DNA of 64,000 bases, taken from NCBI GenBank assembly GCA_016715245.1, contig JADKAS010000001.1, forward strand, positions 496,001-560,000. The letters run 5' to 3'. The notes under the pieces are model-generated. The model ran no database searches, had not been told where the DNA came from, and saw nothing but the letters and a program-made list of their open reading frames with translations. Position 1 is the stretch's first letter. Each line of letters opens with the position of its first letter. Shown here one piece after another: positions 63,443-64,000 of this stretch. Position numbers and translations under genes: made by a program. This DNA is from Saprospiraceae bacterium. Lineage in GTDB: Bacteria > Bacteroidota > Bacteroidia > Chitinophagales > Saprospiraceae.

Positions 63443-64000
63443 TTTTTCCAACCTCATATAAAGCCATCAAAAAACAAATATTTTCACATCAGGAATATAA
63501 TATTGTTCCCATTCGTTACGAGGACAGAATGTTGATTAAAAATTGGAGAAATGAACAATTGTTTCATTTGAGACAACAAAACTTGTTAAGTGATGATGAT
63601 CAGAATAATTATTTCAAAAGCGTTGTATTCAAACTTTTTGATGAAAAAAATCCTGATCAAATTCTCTTTTCCTATCTCCATAATAAAACATGTATAGGTT
63701 ATGGAGGGTTGGTTCATATAAATTGGATTGACAAACATGCAGAAATTTCATTTCTTATGGACACTTCCCTTGAAGAGGTTCATTTTGAGTTTCACTGGAA
63801 AATATTTTTATGCCTTATTGAAAAAGTTGCTTTTTCGGAATGTAAATTGCACAAAATATTTACCTATGCATTTGATCTCCGACCCCGTTTATACCCGGTC
63901 ATTTTAAGTTCGGGATTTTACAAAGAAGCAACCCTAAAGCATCATTGTTTTATAGACAACAAATGGAAAGATGTTGTCATCCATGCCAAATTAAACTTTG
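63439..64000 (+). CDS. GNAT-family acetyltransferase, partial (PseH-like candidate)
   Basis: An open frame begins at TTG 63439, overlapping the methylase stop, and runs to the window edge without a stop, so it is incomplete at the 3' end. It includes IVPIRYEDRMLIKNWRNEQ, the GNAT core IGYGGLVHINWIDKHAEISFLMD and GFYKEATLKHHCFIDNKWKD, which are the N-terminal and later strands of an N-acetyltransferase. Its place in the pse operon suggests the N4-acetylation step (PseH), but the sequence alone does not prove it. An ATG at 63523 is a less likely start. Confidence 0.75.
   Translation, partial: MIFPTSYKAIKKQIFSHQEYNIVPIRYEDRMLIKNWRNEQLFHLRQQNLLSDDDQNNYFKSVVFKLFDEKNPDQILFSYLHNKTCIGYGGLVHINWIDKHAEISFLMDTSLEEVHFEFHWKIFLCLIEKVAFSECKLHKIFTYAFDLRPRLYPVILSSGFYKEATLKHHCFIDNKWKDVVIHAKLNF

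Noticed and set aside
1..64000. tRNA, rRNA or riboswitch genes
   Set aside because: I looked for cloverleaf-like arms, rRNA motifs and an FMN-type leader near ribE and saw none; a covariance search would be needed to exclude small RNAs.

Overview
The window is AT-rich DNA from a member of the Bacteroidota. The evidence is a set of secreted proteins with type IX secretion system (T9SS) C-terminal sorting domains, T9SS-associated porT and porV/porQ-type genes, Bacteroidota-style -7 promoter elements (TAnnTTTG), FASLEEDF-like RNR tails, and a gene content (PHP-type PolX, AsmA, SPOR/HU-like, DUF1573) usual for this phylum. The size and style of the surface proteins resemble Saprospiria-type bacteria, but that finer placement is a guess.

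Layout. 1-3360: nrdB (cut by the window edge) and nrdA, ending at a strong terminator. 3.7-17.6 kb: one giant secreted SprB-like adhesin gene (about 4,615 residues once two frame breaks are repaired), built of about 18 pre-peptidase-C-like modules, a Cys-rich block, an array with exact 540-bp period, a SprB repeat and a T9SS type B sorting domain. 17.9-24.3 kb: an HU/SPOR membrane protein, a Tat-type asparaginase-family hydrolase, a secreted phospholipase-D-like protein, trmN6, a 49-residue membrane protein, a hypothetical protein and ribE. 24.3-33 kb, minus strand: a fibronectin-type T9SS-exported protein, then a TPR lipoprotein, an outer-membrane beta-barrel and a 1,033-residue TPR protein that look like one envelope operon. 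33-51 kb: mainly housekeeping genes (UbiA-like protein, rluE-type pseudouridine synthase, prolyl oligopeptidase, M20 peptidase, FKBP, trmD, ilvE, rdgB, UbiA, PolX, ubiE/menG-porT, aroK, yajC, corA). 51-59.8 kb: AsmA-like protein, gamma-glutamyltransferase, PorV/PorQ-family protein, pepT, membrane-anchored nuclease. 59.9-64 kb: a pseudaminic acid operon (pseB, pseC, pseF, a Pse-associated methylase, a GNAT acetyltransferase) running off the end.

A second theme is broken reading frames: at least twelve genes are interrupted by single-base indels, nearly all in short homopolymers, and in each case the repaired length matches the family. The 789-bp triplication inside the giant gene supplies an internal control: the copy holding the break is 790 bp. 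This looks like uncorrected long-read consensus error more than decay, except that pseC has a 200-bp stretch with many lesions and nrdA has an indel plus a stop within 20 bp. I annotate these genes across their full repaired extents.

Functionally, the T9SS parts (PorT, PorV/PorQ-type), four T9SS cargo-type proteins or envelope proteins and the Pse sugar operon suggest a cell surface rich in large, probably glycosylated adhesins. No tRNA, rRNA, CRISPR array, insertion sequence or prophage was seen.
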